This document shows positions 14,889-22,666 of a DNA stretch of 23,815 bases, one piece after another. Position 1 is the stretch's first letter; each line of letters opens with the position of its first letter. The notes beneath the pieces were generated by a model, which saw only the letters and a list, made by a program, of their open reading frames with translations, searched no databases and was not told the origin of the DNA. Source of the DNA: CALNBC01 sp050945915. GTDB taxonomy: Bacteria; Bacillota; Clostridia; Christensenellales; CALWSW01. The stretch covers positions 1-23,815 of the forward strand of contig JBMNTV010000028.1 of assembly GCA_050945915.1 (NCBI GenBank), read 5' to 3'. Position numbers and translations under genes: made by a program.

Positions 14889-15106
14889 CGTTCCTTCGCG
14901 CTCGCAGCGCCCTCGCACGACAAGCGCCACCTTCCCGTCGGCCCGGCATCATCCCAAGGACACCGCAATCAAACTCAATCTCCCAAAGAATCGTTATGCA
15001 TAGCTCGTCAAAACAGCGGAACACTGAACATATGCGCCCTGTGGGCGCAATTTCGGGCAGGCCGGAACCTATCTGTGTCCCCACGGGGAGAATCCATTCG
15101 AAACCC
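14889..15106. other. Intergenic stretch without a recognised gene
   Basis: No plausible coding frame with a ribosome site is seen. The one local feature is a perfect 7-bp hairpin TGCGCCC/GGGCGCA with a 3-nt loop at 15033-15049, without a T-tract. No tRNA or known riboswitch pattern was recognised. Confidence 0.45.
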
Positions 15107-15134
15107 TTGTTTCGCCTGGAGGATTCTGTATACT
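15107..15134 (+). promoter_or_regulatory. Candidate promoter of the small membrane protein gene
   Basis: TTGTTT (15107-15112), a 16-nt spacer, TATACT (15129-15134). This leaves a leader of about 90 nt before ATG 15233. Confidence 0.5.
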
Positions 15135-15232
15135 GGATACTAGAAGGCACAAAAGCCCCGGCTGCCATCCGGTCATAAGCTGGTCAAGCGGCCCAGAGCG
15201 CTTCAACTTCTCATATGACAGGAGGAACATTC

Positions 15233-15409
15233 ATGCGAAACAAGCGCGGCATATCGGAGTATTTGACGATGGGTGTGGTCATCGGCCTTTTCGCGGCCGC
15301 GGGCATCATGCTGGGGATTCTTTTGAGCAACCTGCTCTTGTGGCTGCTGGTGGGCGCGGGCGTCGGCGTGGTGGTTGGAGCCGTTGCCGAGATGTTTCGA
15401 AGAAGATAG
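15233..15409 (+). CDS. Small two-helix membrane protein, unknown function
   Basis: The 58-residue protein is almost entirely hydrophobic: a short basic N-terminus (MRNKRGISEYL), a helix with Gly/Ala spacing (MGVVIGLFAAAGIMLGILLS), a second helix (LLLWLLVGAGVGVVVGAVA) and a basic tail (MFRRR). Evenly spaced small residues suggest tight helix packing, as in glycine-zipper proteins, but I recognise no family. ATG 15233 is supported by AGGAGG 7 nt upstream; an ATG 18 nt earlier would place the ribosome site inside the coding region. It has a candidate promoter and a terminator at 15507-15533, so it appears to be a monocistronic real gene. Confidence 0.75.
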   Translation: MRNKRGISEYLTMGVVIGLFAAAGIMLGILLSNLLLWLLVGAGVGVVVGAVAEMFRRR

Positions 15410-15506
15410 CGCCCTTTCGATGGGGTGCGCGCCGCTCTTTGCCCGTCCGCCGAACGGCTTTTTTGCGTTTGCGCGCGCTGATAGTAATTTTTCGGCAAAT
15501 GAAATG

Positions 15507-15533
15507 AAAGCCACCGTTTACCGGTGGCTTTTT
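15507..15533. terminator. Intrinsic terminator between convergent genes
   Basis: A 10-bp perfect stem AAAGCCACCG/CGGTGGCTTT (15507-15516 with 15522-15531) with a 5-nt loop and a T-tract on the plus strand. The minus strand also has a moderately T-rich tail, so it may serve the convergent gene at 15616 too. A weaker GC hairpin plus six Ts lies at about 15441-15464, directly after the small membrane gene. Confidence 0.85.
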
Positions 15534-15615
15534 GCGTCGCACGAAAGGATATCCCCTCCCTTCTGCATTGTTCCGCGGCACGAACTGCCGGGCAGTTGTA
15601 ATGTTCAACCCGCAT

Positions 15616-16857
15616 CTACGGGGTTCTGGCGATCTGAGTGTTGTCCATCGTCCGGTCTGCCAGTTCCGGCACGGGGTTTGGCTTTTCTTCCACCCGGTAA
15701 TCGACGTTGTACTTCGCCTGGTGATTCTTGATGACCACATGGCTGGCGACGGCGTTGACGTCGTGGTTGACCCGGTTCTGATACCAGAAGAACTCATGGT
15801 CCTTGGGCAGCTCGGAAACGGGGGCGTACTGCTCCCGGTTCGCCGTCAGCAGGATCTGACTGCCCAGGATCTGGCGGACGTAATCCCGGGTGTCGTGGAA
15901 GTGCAAAAGCTTTGGGAACGCGCCGCCGGGAATCACCTGTTGCCAGTCCTTGCCTTCGTGTTGCTTGAGCAGCGCGGCGGCGTTGTGCAGGTGGGCGACT
16001 TCCTGTTCAAAGTGCATTTCCCAGATGGACTTCGTATTGGGGCACACTTCGTCCTGCAGGAACGAGTAGTACAAATAGCATTCCACGTATTCGTGCAGCA
16101 GCAGGTTTTCCAGCCAGGTGCAGTTGGGGTCAAGCAGGGAACCGTAATGGCTGACGTGCTGCTCCTCGATCATGGCGATCTCCAGATACAGCTGACGGCC
16201 CAGATCGTTGTAATAGGTGTTGCCCAGGTTCATATAAAAATTCATCGTCTGCTGTTCACCGGAGGTGATGATGAGGGTGTTCAGCTTGGTGCGGATGTCC
16301 GCCTTCTTGAAATCCAGGGCGTTTTTGACGGAATCGAAGGGGAACCTGTGCTCCGCGATGGTGGGCCGACCCGGCGTGATGTCCACATAGCTTCTGACCA
16401 GCTGCTCGGCGGGAATCTGGGCGTCCAGGTCCAGAAGGTTCGCATAGCGGTAAAGGTGGTCAAAATCCTCCAAAAGGGCGAAATCCAGCGCCTGTTTGAC
16501 GTACGGGTCCGGCTCGTTCTGGGCGAGCCAGGCGGTCAGGTCCACGGCGACATGCTCGTACCCGATGGTGGTTTCCAGCGCCGTCTCGTCGATGGGCTTC
16601 AGCCAGTTGATATGCTTTTGCTGTTGCTGCTCCACGCGGCGGGTCAGGGCGAGTTCGCGGCGAATGTCGTTGTTGGGGCAGTTGCGATGGAACTGGTGCT
16701 TGAAGATGGCGGCCTCCACCTCGATTCCGTTCATGAGGATGATCCGGACTTTGGTGTAAGGGTCGACGGTCATCTTGTCGTATGGCTTGGGATAGACGGT
16801 TCTCCAGTCCATGATCCCATCTTCGACCTTGATGGGCTTGAGTTCGAACGGATTCAT
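15616..16857 (-). CDS. Ferritin-like candidate diiron protein, family not recognised
   Basis: The 413-residue soluble protein has no signal peptide. The central part (about 95-300) is helical and carries paired acidic/His motifs of the kind that bind two irons in ferritin-like four-helix bundles: DFDH (131-134, after E130), EEQH (231-234), EYVE (256-259) and EVAH (286-289). The N-terminal 60 residues are hydrophilic and the C-terminal 100 contain several His residues. The fold and metal site are inferred; I cannot name a family or reaction. ATG 16857 has AGGAG 7 nt upstream. It is divergent from the molybdenum hydroxylase operon, sharing a 119-bp region with a palindrome inside its candidate promoter, which suggests linked regulation. 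Possible roles include an oxygen or peroxide scavenger or an oxidase/hydroxylase. Confidence 0.75.
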   Translation of the reverse strand: MNPFELKPIKVEDGIMDWRTVYPKPYDKMTVDPYTKVRIILMNGIEVEAAIFKHQFHRNCPNNDIRRELALTRRVEQQQQKHINWLKPIDETALETTIGYEHVAVDLTAWLAQNEPDPYVKQALDFALLEDFDHLYRYANLLDLDAQIPAEQLVRSYVDITPGRPTIAEHRFPFDSVKNALDFKKADIRTKLNTLIITSGEQQTMNFYMNLGNTYYNDLGRQLYLEIAMIEEQHVSHYGSLLDPNCTWLENLLLHEYVECYLYYSFLQDEVCPNTKSIWEMHFEQEVAHLHNAAALLKQHEGKDWQQVIPGGAFPKLLHFHDTRDYVRQILGSQILLTANREQYAPVSELPKDHEFFWYQNRVNHDVNAVASHVVIKNHQAKYNVDYRVEEKPNPVPELADRTMDNTQIARTP

Positions 16858-16888
16858 GTTGTTCTCCTTTGGTTCTTGGCTTTTCTTT

Positions 16889-16918
16889 AGTATTTTCCCG
16901 CCATGGGGAAATATTCAA
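16889..16918 (-). promoter_or_regulatory. Candidate promoter of the ferritin-like gene
   Basis: On the minus strand, TTGAAT (16918-16913), an 18-nt spacer, AATACT (16894-16889). Both elements match consensus at about 4 of 6 positions. The spacer is almost exactly the palindrome at 16894-16911. Confidence 0.5.
16894..16911. promoter_or_regulatory. Palindrome (candidate operator) between divergent genes
   Basis: TTTCCC-GCCATG-GGGAAA: a perfect 6-bp inverted repeat with a 6-nt spacer, lying within the spacer of the minus-strand promoter and 66 nt before the molybdenum hydroxylase start. The cognate regulator is not in the window. Confidence 0.5.
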
Positions 16919-16976
16919 AGCCCGGTTGCCCAAGAATAAGCGCAAGCCTCATCAAACCAAAGGAAAGGTCTGACAG

Positions 16977-19316
16977 ATGCATCGAGCTGTTGGAAAATGC
17001 GTCCGCCGAAAGGAAGCCTGGGACAAAGTGACGGGAAGGGCGAAGTATACCGACGACCTGCCCACCTCTGGCGTACTTTGTGCCCGGCTGCTCACCAGCA
17101 CCTGCGCCCACGGCCGCATCGTCCGCATCGACACGAAAAAGGCAGAATCGCTGCCCGGCGTGAAGGCTGTGCTCACCGGCACGGACTGCCCCCAGCTTTT
17201 TGGGCCGCTGGTTCTGGACCGCCCCGCCCTCGCCAAAGAAATCGTGCGCTACGCGGGGGAACCGGTAGCCATGGCGGTGGCAATCGACGAACCCACCGCC
17301 GAAAGGGCCGTGCGGATGATCGAGGTGGAATACCAGCGGCTTCCGGTGGTGCTGACCCCGTCTGAGGCGCTGAAGGCCGGCGCGCCGCTGGTACACCAAC
17401 AGCCGAACGGATACAAAAAAGTAGTCACGGACGTCTATCCCGAAGCAAACACCAACATCGCCAGCAGATACCGCATGCGAAAAGGAAATGCCGCCGCAGC
17501 CTTTGCCCGCTGCAGCGCCGTGGTTAAACGGCGGTTCTTTTTGCCGCCTTCGGACCACATGGCCATGGAGGTGCGCACCGCCCGGGCGGAAATCACCGCG
17601 GACGAAACGGTGCTGATCACCACGTCTTCCCAGTCGCCCTACGCCGTCCGCACACAGCTTTCCGAAGCCTTTTTGATTCCCCAGGGGAAGATCCGGGTGC
17701 AGGTGCCCTTCGTGGGCGGGGGGTTTGGCGGCAAGGCCCCCGTCATGCTGGAGATTCTGGCCTATCTGGCTTCGCGCAGCGTGGGCGGCAAGCCCGTCCG
17801 GCTGACCGTCCCCCGGGAGCAGGACATGGTCTCCGCCCCCAGCCGCCTGGGGCTGGAAGCCGTCGTGAAAATCGGCGCAACCGGGGACGGACTCATCCAG
17901 GCGGCGGAGATGACCTTCTTTTTGGACTGCGGCGCGTATACCGATATTGCGCCGTATATGACCAAGGCCATCGCCGTGGACTGCACGGGGCCGTACCGCA
18001 TCGAAAACCTGTCCTGCGACGCCTTGTGCGTCTACACCAACCACACCTATGCCACGTCCTACCGCAGCTTTGCCCACGAGTCCTACACGTTTTGCGTGGA
18101 ACGGACGCTGGACGTTCTTGCACGGGAATGCTCCATGGACCCGCTGGAGCTGCGCATCAAAAACGCCATCCAGCCGGGCAATACCACCCCTTCCCAGGTG
18201 GTCAGCTCCATGAGCCTGACGGGCAATGTGACCCACTGCCTGCACGAAGTGAAAAAGCTCGCCGGATGGGAGGGCACAAAGGCGAAACCAGTCAAGCCGC
18301 ATACCGTCCGGGCGATGGGGGTTTCCTGCCTGTGGAAAACCGCGAACCCGCCGACGGACGCCATTTCCGGTGCGCTGGTCACCTTTAACCCGGACGGGAG
18401 CGTCAATCTGAACACGGGGGTGGTGGAGATGGGCTCGGGTTCTTTGACCCACCTTGCCCAGATTCTTGCAGAAAAGCTGCAAATCAGCCCCGATCAGGTG
18501 CATGTTTCCATGGGCGTGGACACCCTGACCGCGCCGGAACACTGGAAGACCGTGGCCAGCCTGACCACGTACATGGCGGGGAACGCCGTCCTTCGGGCTG
18601 CCGACGATTTGCTGTTTCAGCTTCGGTCCAACGGCGCCCAGGCTTTGGGTTGCGCGGTGGAGGACGTACAAATCAGCAACGGCAGGGTCTATTCCAAAAA
18701 GAATCCCGAGCGCTTCATCCTGTTTAAGGACATCGTTCAAGGGTACAAGGCGCCAGACGGCGCGTCCATCGGCGAACCGGCGCTGGGGCGGGGCGGATTC
18801 ATGCTCAAGGGCCTGAGCCAATTGAACCCCGCGACAGGAAAGGGCAAAACCGGCCCCGCCTGGACGCCCGGCGCCCAGATCGTGGAGATCGAAGCGGATT
18901 TGCGGACCTTTACCTACCGCATCCTGACCGCCTCCACCGTCATGGACGTGGGCAGGGTCATGAACCCCGAATCCATGAGCGCCATGGTGGCCGGGGGGAT
19001 GGCGATGGGCATCAGCCTGGCCAGCCGGGAGGCGATGTGTTACGACGAGGACGGCATCCCGAAAACGCCGAACCTGCGCACCTATAAGCTGCTGCACATC
19101 GGCCAGGAGCCGGAATATCGCGTTGGATTTGTGGAAACCCCGAAGGACGACGCACCCTATGGCATGCGAAGCTATTCGGAACACGGCATCATCGGCATTC
19201 CCGCGGCGCTGGCAAACGCCCTTTCCGCCGCGTTCGGAAAGGAGTTCAACTCCCTTCCCCTCACCCCCGAACGACTTTGGAACATGTCGAAGGGAGATGG
19301 CCATGATCCCGTTTGA
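16977..19316 (+). CDS. Molybdenum hydroxylase, molybdopterin-binding large subunit
   Basis: Catalytic subunit of a xanthine-dehydrogenase-family enzyme (779 residues). The N-terminal a/b hammerhead domain (about 15-125, with VTGRAKYTDDL) is followed by the two molybdopterin-binding domains. GGGFGGK (247-253) contacts the cofactor. Near the C-terminus SYSEHGIIGIP has E735 at the place of the base-catalyst Glu found as VGE in bovine-type enzymes. The conserved RGFG-PQ segment of xanthine oxidases reads RSFAHES (363-369), suggesting a different substrate pocket. Purine, nicotinate or another N-heterocycle is possible; the sequence does not decide. The start ATG 16977 follows an AAGGAAAGG site by about 8 nt. 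It overlaps the FAD subunit gene by 14 nt. Confidence 0.92.
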   Translation: MHRAVGKCVRRKEAWDKVTGRAKYTDDLPTSGVLCARLLTSTCAHGRIVRIDTKKAESLPGVKAVLTGTDCPQLFGPLVLDRPALAKEIVRYAGEPVAMAVAIDEPTAERAVRMIEVEYQRLPVVLTPSEALKAGAPLVHQQPNGYKKVVTDVYPEANTNIASRYRMRKGNAAAAFARCSAVVKRRFFLPPSDHMAMEVRTARAEITADETVLITTSSQSPYAVRTQLSEAFLIPQGKIRVQVPFVGGGFGGKAPVMLEILAYLASRSVGGKPVRLTVPREQDMVSAPSRLGLEAVVKIGATGDGLIQAAEMTFFLDCGAYTDIAPYMTKAIAVDCTGPYRIENLSCDALCVYTNHTYATSYRSFAHESYTFCVERTLDVLARECSMDPLELRIKNAIQPGNTTPSQVVSSMSLTGNVTHCLHEVKKLAGWEGTKAKPVKPHTVRAMGVSCLWKTANPPTDAISGALVTFNPDGSVNLNTGVVEMGSGSLTHLAQILAEKLQISPDQVHVSMGVDTLTAPEHWKTVASLTTYMAGNAVLRAADDLLFQLRSNGAQALGCAVEDVQISNGRVYSKKNPERFILFKDIVQGYKAPDGASIGEPALGRGGFMLKGLSQLNPATGKGKTGPAWTPGAQIVEIEADLRTFTYRILTASTVMDVGRVMNPESMSAMVAGGMAMGISLASREAMCYDEDGIPKTPNLRTYKLLHIGQEPEYRVGFVETPKDDAPYGMRSYSEHGIIGIPAALANALSAAFGKEFNSLPLTPERLWNMSKGDGHDPV

Positions 19317-20142
19317 CTTTACCTATTGCCGCCCGAACACGTTGGCAGAAGCGATAAAGGCTCATACACAGCTCACATCCGAGGGGAAAAACGCCGTTTA
19401 CTACGCGGGGGGCAGCGAAATCATCACCATGTGCCGGGCAGGGAGCATCCGGCCCGACGCTGTGATCGACATCAAAACCATCCCGGAATGCAGGGAGCTG
19501 AAGGTGGACGACCGGGCGCTGCACATCGGCGCGGCCTGCACGCTGAACCAGATCAAGGAATCCAAATTGTTCCCCCTGCTGGGGCTTGCCTGCGGGAGGA
19601 TCGCGGATCATACCAACCAATGCAGGATCACCCTGGGCGGGAACCTGTGCGGCACCATCATCTACCGCGAAACCAGCCTCCCGCTGCTGCTTGCGGATGC
19701 AAAAATCACGCTCTGCGGCCCCGGCGGTTGCCGCACCCTCCCGTTTAGGGACGCGTTTTGGCGGCGCATGAGGCTGGACCCCGGGGAAATGGTCGTTACG
19801 GTGCACATCCCGGCGTGGTGCCTTTCGGCGCGGCATTTCCACGCCAAAAAAACGGCGAACGAGAAGATCGACTATCCCCTCGTCAGCATTTGTGCCCTCT
19901 TTCGGGGGGATTATCTGGGCATTGCCTTTTCGGGGGTCTGTTCCTTCCCCTTTCGAAGCGGCAAAATCGAGGCGGTGCTGAACGACCGGACACAAACGCC
20001 CCAAGCCCGGGCGCAAAAAGCGGCGGAGCTTCTGCCCGAACCGGCGCATACCGACGCCGAGGCTTCTGGGGAATACCGGCTCTTTGTGCTGAAGAACACG
20101 CTGACAGCTTTGCTGGAGGATTGGGAAAATGGTGCGATATGA
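19303..20142 (+). CDS. Molybdenum hydroxylase, FAD-binding medium subunit
   Basis: Electron-transfer subunit of the same complex (279 residues), of the CO-dehydrogenase medium-chain/XdhB type. The N-terminus FDFTYCRPNTLAEAI starts the FAD domain; YYAGGSEI and TLGGNLCG are the two FAD-binding stretches (the second usually TIGGNIA). The C-terminal CODH-C domain is about 95 residues. ATG 19303, inside the end of the large-subunit gene, is chosen because AGGGAG stands 6 nt before it, whereas the ATG at 19297 abuts that site. The length is slightly shorter than the usual 285-295. It overlaps its downstream neighbour by 14 nt as well. Confidence 0.9.
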   Translation: MIPFDFTYCRPNTLAEAIKAHTQLTSEGKNAVYYAGGSEIITMCRAGSIRPDAVIDIKTIPECRELKVDDRALHIGAACTLNQIKESKLFPLLGLACGRIADHTNQCRITLGGNLCGTIIYRETSLPLLLADAKITLCGPGGCRTLPFRDAFWRRMRLDPGEMVVTVHIPAWCLSARHFHAKKTANEKIDYPLVSICALFRGDYLGIAFSGVCSFPFRSGKIEAVLNDRTQTPQARAQKAAELLPEPAHTDAEASGEYRLFVLKNTLTALLEDWENGAI

Positions 20143-20602
20143 CGGAAAAACGGTGGTGACGCTGAACGTCAACGGCGAGAATCGGGACGTTTTCATCCGA
20201 CCGTCGGATCTTTTGCTGGACGTTCTCCGGGAGCAGCTTGGATTGACCGGCGCAAAGCCCGGCTGCAAAAACGGCGACTGCGGCGCCTGCACCATCATGG
20301 TGGACGGGTGGCCGGCGAAGTCCTGTCTGATGCTCGCCGCCGAAGCCGAAGGCCACGCGATCCTGACCGTGGAAGGCCTGGGCGCAACGGCGGACGTTCA
20401 ACGGTGCTTTGTAGAAAAGAACGCCTTTCAATGCGGGTATTGTACCTCCGGGTTTTTGATGGTCTGCCACACGCTGAAAACCCGGCATCCGGTGATGCCG
20501 GAGGAGCTGGTGGTGGAGGAATGGCTGCAGTCCAACCTCTGTCGGTGCACCAGTTATCAGGAAATTCGGGCAGCCGTGCGCATGCTTTACGGCGAAACCT
20601 GA
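20129..20602 (+). CDS. Molybdenum hydroxylase, 2x[2Fe-2S] small subunit
   Basis: Iron-sulfur subunit of 157 residues that passes electrons from the molybdenum site to FAD. The plant-ferredoxin-like N-terminal cluster uses C46, C51, C54 and C66 (GCKNGDCGAC). The C-terminal helical domain binds the second cluster through C102, C105, C138 and C140 (CGYC and CRC). All eight ligands are present. ATG 20129 has GGAGG about 8 nt upstream and lies within the end of the FAD gene. Gene order Mo-FAD-FeS is the XdhABC order. A terminator follows at 20645. No XdhC-type sulfurase/maturation gene is in the window, so activation factors must be encoded elsewhere. Confidence 0.95.
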   Translation: MVRYDGKTVVTLNVNGENRDVFIRPSDLLLDVLREQLGLTGAKPGCKNGDCGACTIMVDGWPAKSCLMLAAEAEGHAILTVEGLGATADVQRCFVEKNAFQCGYCTSGFLMVCHTLKTRHPVMPEELVVEEWLQSNLCRCTSYQEIRAAVRMLYGET

Positions 20603-20644
20603 TGCCCAACCGGATTCAACAGGGGATATCGGGCAAGGCTCCCA

Positions 20645-20682
20645 CGCCCCTTCCCTTCCACCGGGGAAGCGGCGTTTTTCTT
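20645..20682 (+). terminator. Intrinsic terminator of the molybdenum hydroxylase operon
   Basis: CGCC plus CTTCCC (20645-20655) pairs with GGGAAG plus GGCG (20664-20674) across one mismatch and an 8-nt loop, followed by TTTTTCTT. It lies 43 nt past the stop. Confidence 0.75.
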
Positions 20683-20776
20683 GCGGGTCCGCCGCAAAAG
20701 CTCCCATGAATATGGCAAACAAACGACGCTCTTTTTGCGCTTTTCTACCCATTCTGACCCGCCGTTTCTAATCTTC

Positions 20777-20806
20777 TTGAACATGGTACAGGCTATGTAG
20801 TAAAAT
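20777..20806 (+). promoter_or_regulatory. pyk promoter
   Basis: TTGAAC (20777-20782), an 18-nt spacer, TAAAAT (20801-20806). The start would lie about 16 nt before the ATG at 20829. Confidence 0.65.
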
Positions 20807-20828
20807 GGTTTTATTAGGGGGTGTAAAT

Positions 20829-22241
20829 ATGAGGAAAACCAAAATCGTCTGCACCATCGGCCCTTCGAGCGAAACAGAAGAAGTTTTGACGCAGCTTTGC
20901 TTGGCGGGCATGAACGCAGCGAGGATCAACCTCTCCCACGGAACACACGAAGAGCAGCAAAGAAAAATAGATCTGATCAAAAAAGTCCGGGAAAAGCTGG
21001 ATATGCCCATCGCCATTATCCTGGACACCAAGGGCCCGGAATACCGCATCAAGACCTTTAAGGAGGGCAAAGTCCTCCTTCGCGACGGGGACACCTTCGC
21101 CTTCACCACCGAGGAGATCGAAGGCACCAACGAGAGGGTTTCCGTCAACTACGAGGGCTTGATCGGCGTCCTTTCGGTGGGGGACAAGATCCTGGTCAAT
21201 AACGGCCTTGTCATCCTGCAGGTCAAAGAGCTGACGGATACCGACGCGATTTGCGAAGTCCTTGCCGGCGGAGAGCTTTCCAACAACAAGAGCATGAACT
21301 TCCCCAACAAGGTCATCAGCAAGACCTATCTGAGCGATCAGGACAAGGTCGACCTGCTGTTTGGCATCAAAAACGACGTGGACTTCGTTGCGGCGTCCTT
21401 TGTTTCCTCCAAGAGTGACCTGCTCGAACTCAAGGAGTTCATGCAGGCAAACGGCGCAAAGGATATCGACATTATCGCCAAGATCGAGAACCGCGCCGGG
21501 GTGGACAATATCGAGGAAATCTGCGAGGAATGCGACGGCATCATGGTCGCCAGGGGCGACCTTGGGGTAGAAATCCCCTTCGAGGAGTTGCCCCACATTC
21601 AGAAATACCTGATCACCAAATGCAGGCTGCTGGGCAAACGCGTGATCACCGCCACCGAGATGCTCGAATCCATGATTCACAACCCCAGGCCCACCAGGGC
21701 AGAGATTTCCGACGTGGCCAACGCGGTGTACGACGGAACCAGCGCCATCATGCTCTCCGGGGAGACCGCAGCGGGCAAATACCCCGTGCAGACCGTGCAA
21801 ATCATGGCCAGGATCGCAGAGGAGACCGAAAAACACATCAATTACCGCAAACGATTCGCCACCACCGATTTTCGGATCAAGAACCAGGTGGACGCCATTT
21901 CCCATTCCACCTGCGGCATGGCCATCGACCTCAACGCCAAGGGCATCGTCGCCTGCACCCTTTCCGGCATTACCGCCAGGATGATCTCGCGGTTCCGCTC
22001 CCCTGTCCAGATCATCGGGATGACCACCAGCAAAAAGGCATGGTACCAGCTCTCCCTTTCATGGGGCGTGACCCCCGTGATGAGCGAGCCCTTCCGTTCG
22101 ACGGACGTTTTGTTCTACCATGCCACCGAGGCGGCAAAAAAGACCCTCAACCTGCAAAAGGGGGACAGCATCGTCATTACCGGCGGCGCTGTGACCGGCA
22201 GTTCCGGCAATACCAACCTCATCAAAGTCGAGACGATCTAG
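20829..22241 (+). CDS. pyk: Pyruvate kinase
   Basis: Last step of glycolysis: phosphoenolpyruvate + ADP to pyruvate + ATP. The 470 residues cover the A, B and C domains without the extra C-terminal PEP-utiliser domain of Bacillus enzymes. Visible motifs are CTIGPSS, NAARINLSHG, DTKGPEYR, AKIENRAGVDNI with catalytic K218 and metal ligand E220, VARGDLGVEIP, and the signature NPRPTRAEISDVANAVYDGTSAIMLSGETA. Two positions differ from the commonest consensus: DTKGPEYR for DTKGPEIR and ATEML for ATQML near the active site. ATG 20829 is chosen over a start 8 codons upstream because GGGGGTG stands 5 nt before it. It is monocistronic with its own promoter and terminator. Confidence 0.97.
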   Translation: MRKTKIVCTIGPSSETEEVLTQLCLAGMNAARINLSHGTHEEQQRKIDLIKKVREKLDMPIAIILDTKGPEYRIKTFKEGKVLLRDGDTFAFTTEEIEGTNERVSVNYEGLIGVLSVGDKILVNNGLVILQVKELTDTDAICEVLAGGELSNNKSMNFPNKVISKTYLSDQDKVDLLFGIKNDVDFVAASFVSSKSDLLELKEFMQANGAKDIDIIAKIENRAGVDNIEEICEECDGIMVARGDLGVEIPFEELPHIQKYLITKCRLLGKRVITATEMLESMIHNPRPTRAEISDVANAVYDGTSAIMLSGETAAGKYPVQTVQIMARIAEETEKHINYRKRFATTDFRIKNQVDAISHSTCGMAIDLNAKGIVACTLSGITARMISRFRSPVQIIGMTTSKKAWYQLSLSWGVTPVMSEPFRSTDVLFYHATEAAKKTLNLQKGDSIVITGGAVTGSSGNTNLIKVETI

Positions 22242-22257
22242 CCTGCTGGGAAAAGAT

Positions 22258-22288
22258 AAAAAACCGCACTTGAACCAGTGCGGTTTTT
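22258..22288 (+). terminator. Intrinsic terminator of pyk
   Basis: A 10-bp perfect stem AAACCGCACT/AGTGCGGTTT (22261-22270 with 22277-22286), a 6-nt loop, then Ts. An A-rich left flank makes it potentially active in both directions. Confidence 0.9.
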
Positions 22289-22666
22289 GCTTTTTGGGCA
22301 GGGGTGGTTGATTTTTATCCAGCGTTTTCCAGTTTGCCGCTGAATTTTTATGAAATTTTTGTCATCCTCTCCCTCATCGCGGGGGCTTGCGTTTCCCTTT
22401 CAAATGATTCATCCAATTTTTGATGACCCATGCCAAAACCCCGCCATCAGTGGCGTTTGCTCCCCTGTCAAAGATCCCCTGCGCCCTCTTTGCTTGTGTT
22501 TTTCCGCCCCTGTGTGCGAGGGATTGGGTACGGGTCGGTAAATATTGGCCCAACACAACCATGTATAAATGCTTTAAACTGCATAGCAAACGGGCTGCTC
22601 CCATCCAGTACTCCGAAGGCGCTTTGGCATCCGGCGCTGATCGGAGCAATACGACAGGAGGTAACC
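22289..22666. other. Intergenic stretch upstream of the SH3b-peptidase gene
   Basis: About 380 bp with no convincing frame. A TATAAA preceded by TG (22562-22569) could be a -10 about 100 nt before the next start, but it has no -35. No known riboswitch pattern was recognised. Confidence 0.4.

Noticed and set aside
15033..15049. Perfect 7-bp hairpin TGCGCCC/GGGCGCA considered as a terminator
   Set aside because: No T-tract on either side and no gene ending next to it; it is noted only within the intergenic entry.
12976..15168. Minus-strand open frame of about 730 codons opposite the flavin lipoprotein gene
   Set aside because: No ribosome site, Gly/Ala/Asp/His-rich translation without family features, and it runs through the plus-strand terminator at 14857 and the promoter region. 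It is an antisense shadow from GC-rich codon use.
14996..15178. Plus-strand frame of 60 codons upstream of the small membrane protein
   Set aside because: No ribosome site and the frame overlaps the candidate promoter at 15107-15134.
16887..19304. Minus-strand open frame of about 805 codons opposite the Mo hydroxylase large subunit
   Set aside because: The translation is His/Gly/Arg-rich with no motifs, while the plus strand encodes a clear molybdopterin subunit. Antisense shadow.
22430..22666. In-frame upstream extension of the SH3b-peptidase gene
   Set aside because: It would bury a clear signal peptide and the AGGAGG site before ATG 22667; the added residues look non-coding.
22289..22666. 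Riboswitch (c-di-GMP or c-di-AMP type) upstream of the wall hydrolase
   Set aside because: I could not find the conserved core sequences of either class by eye.
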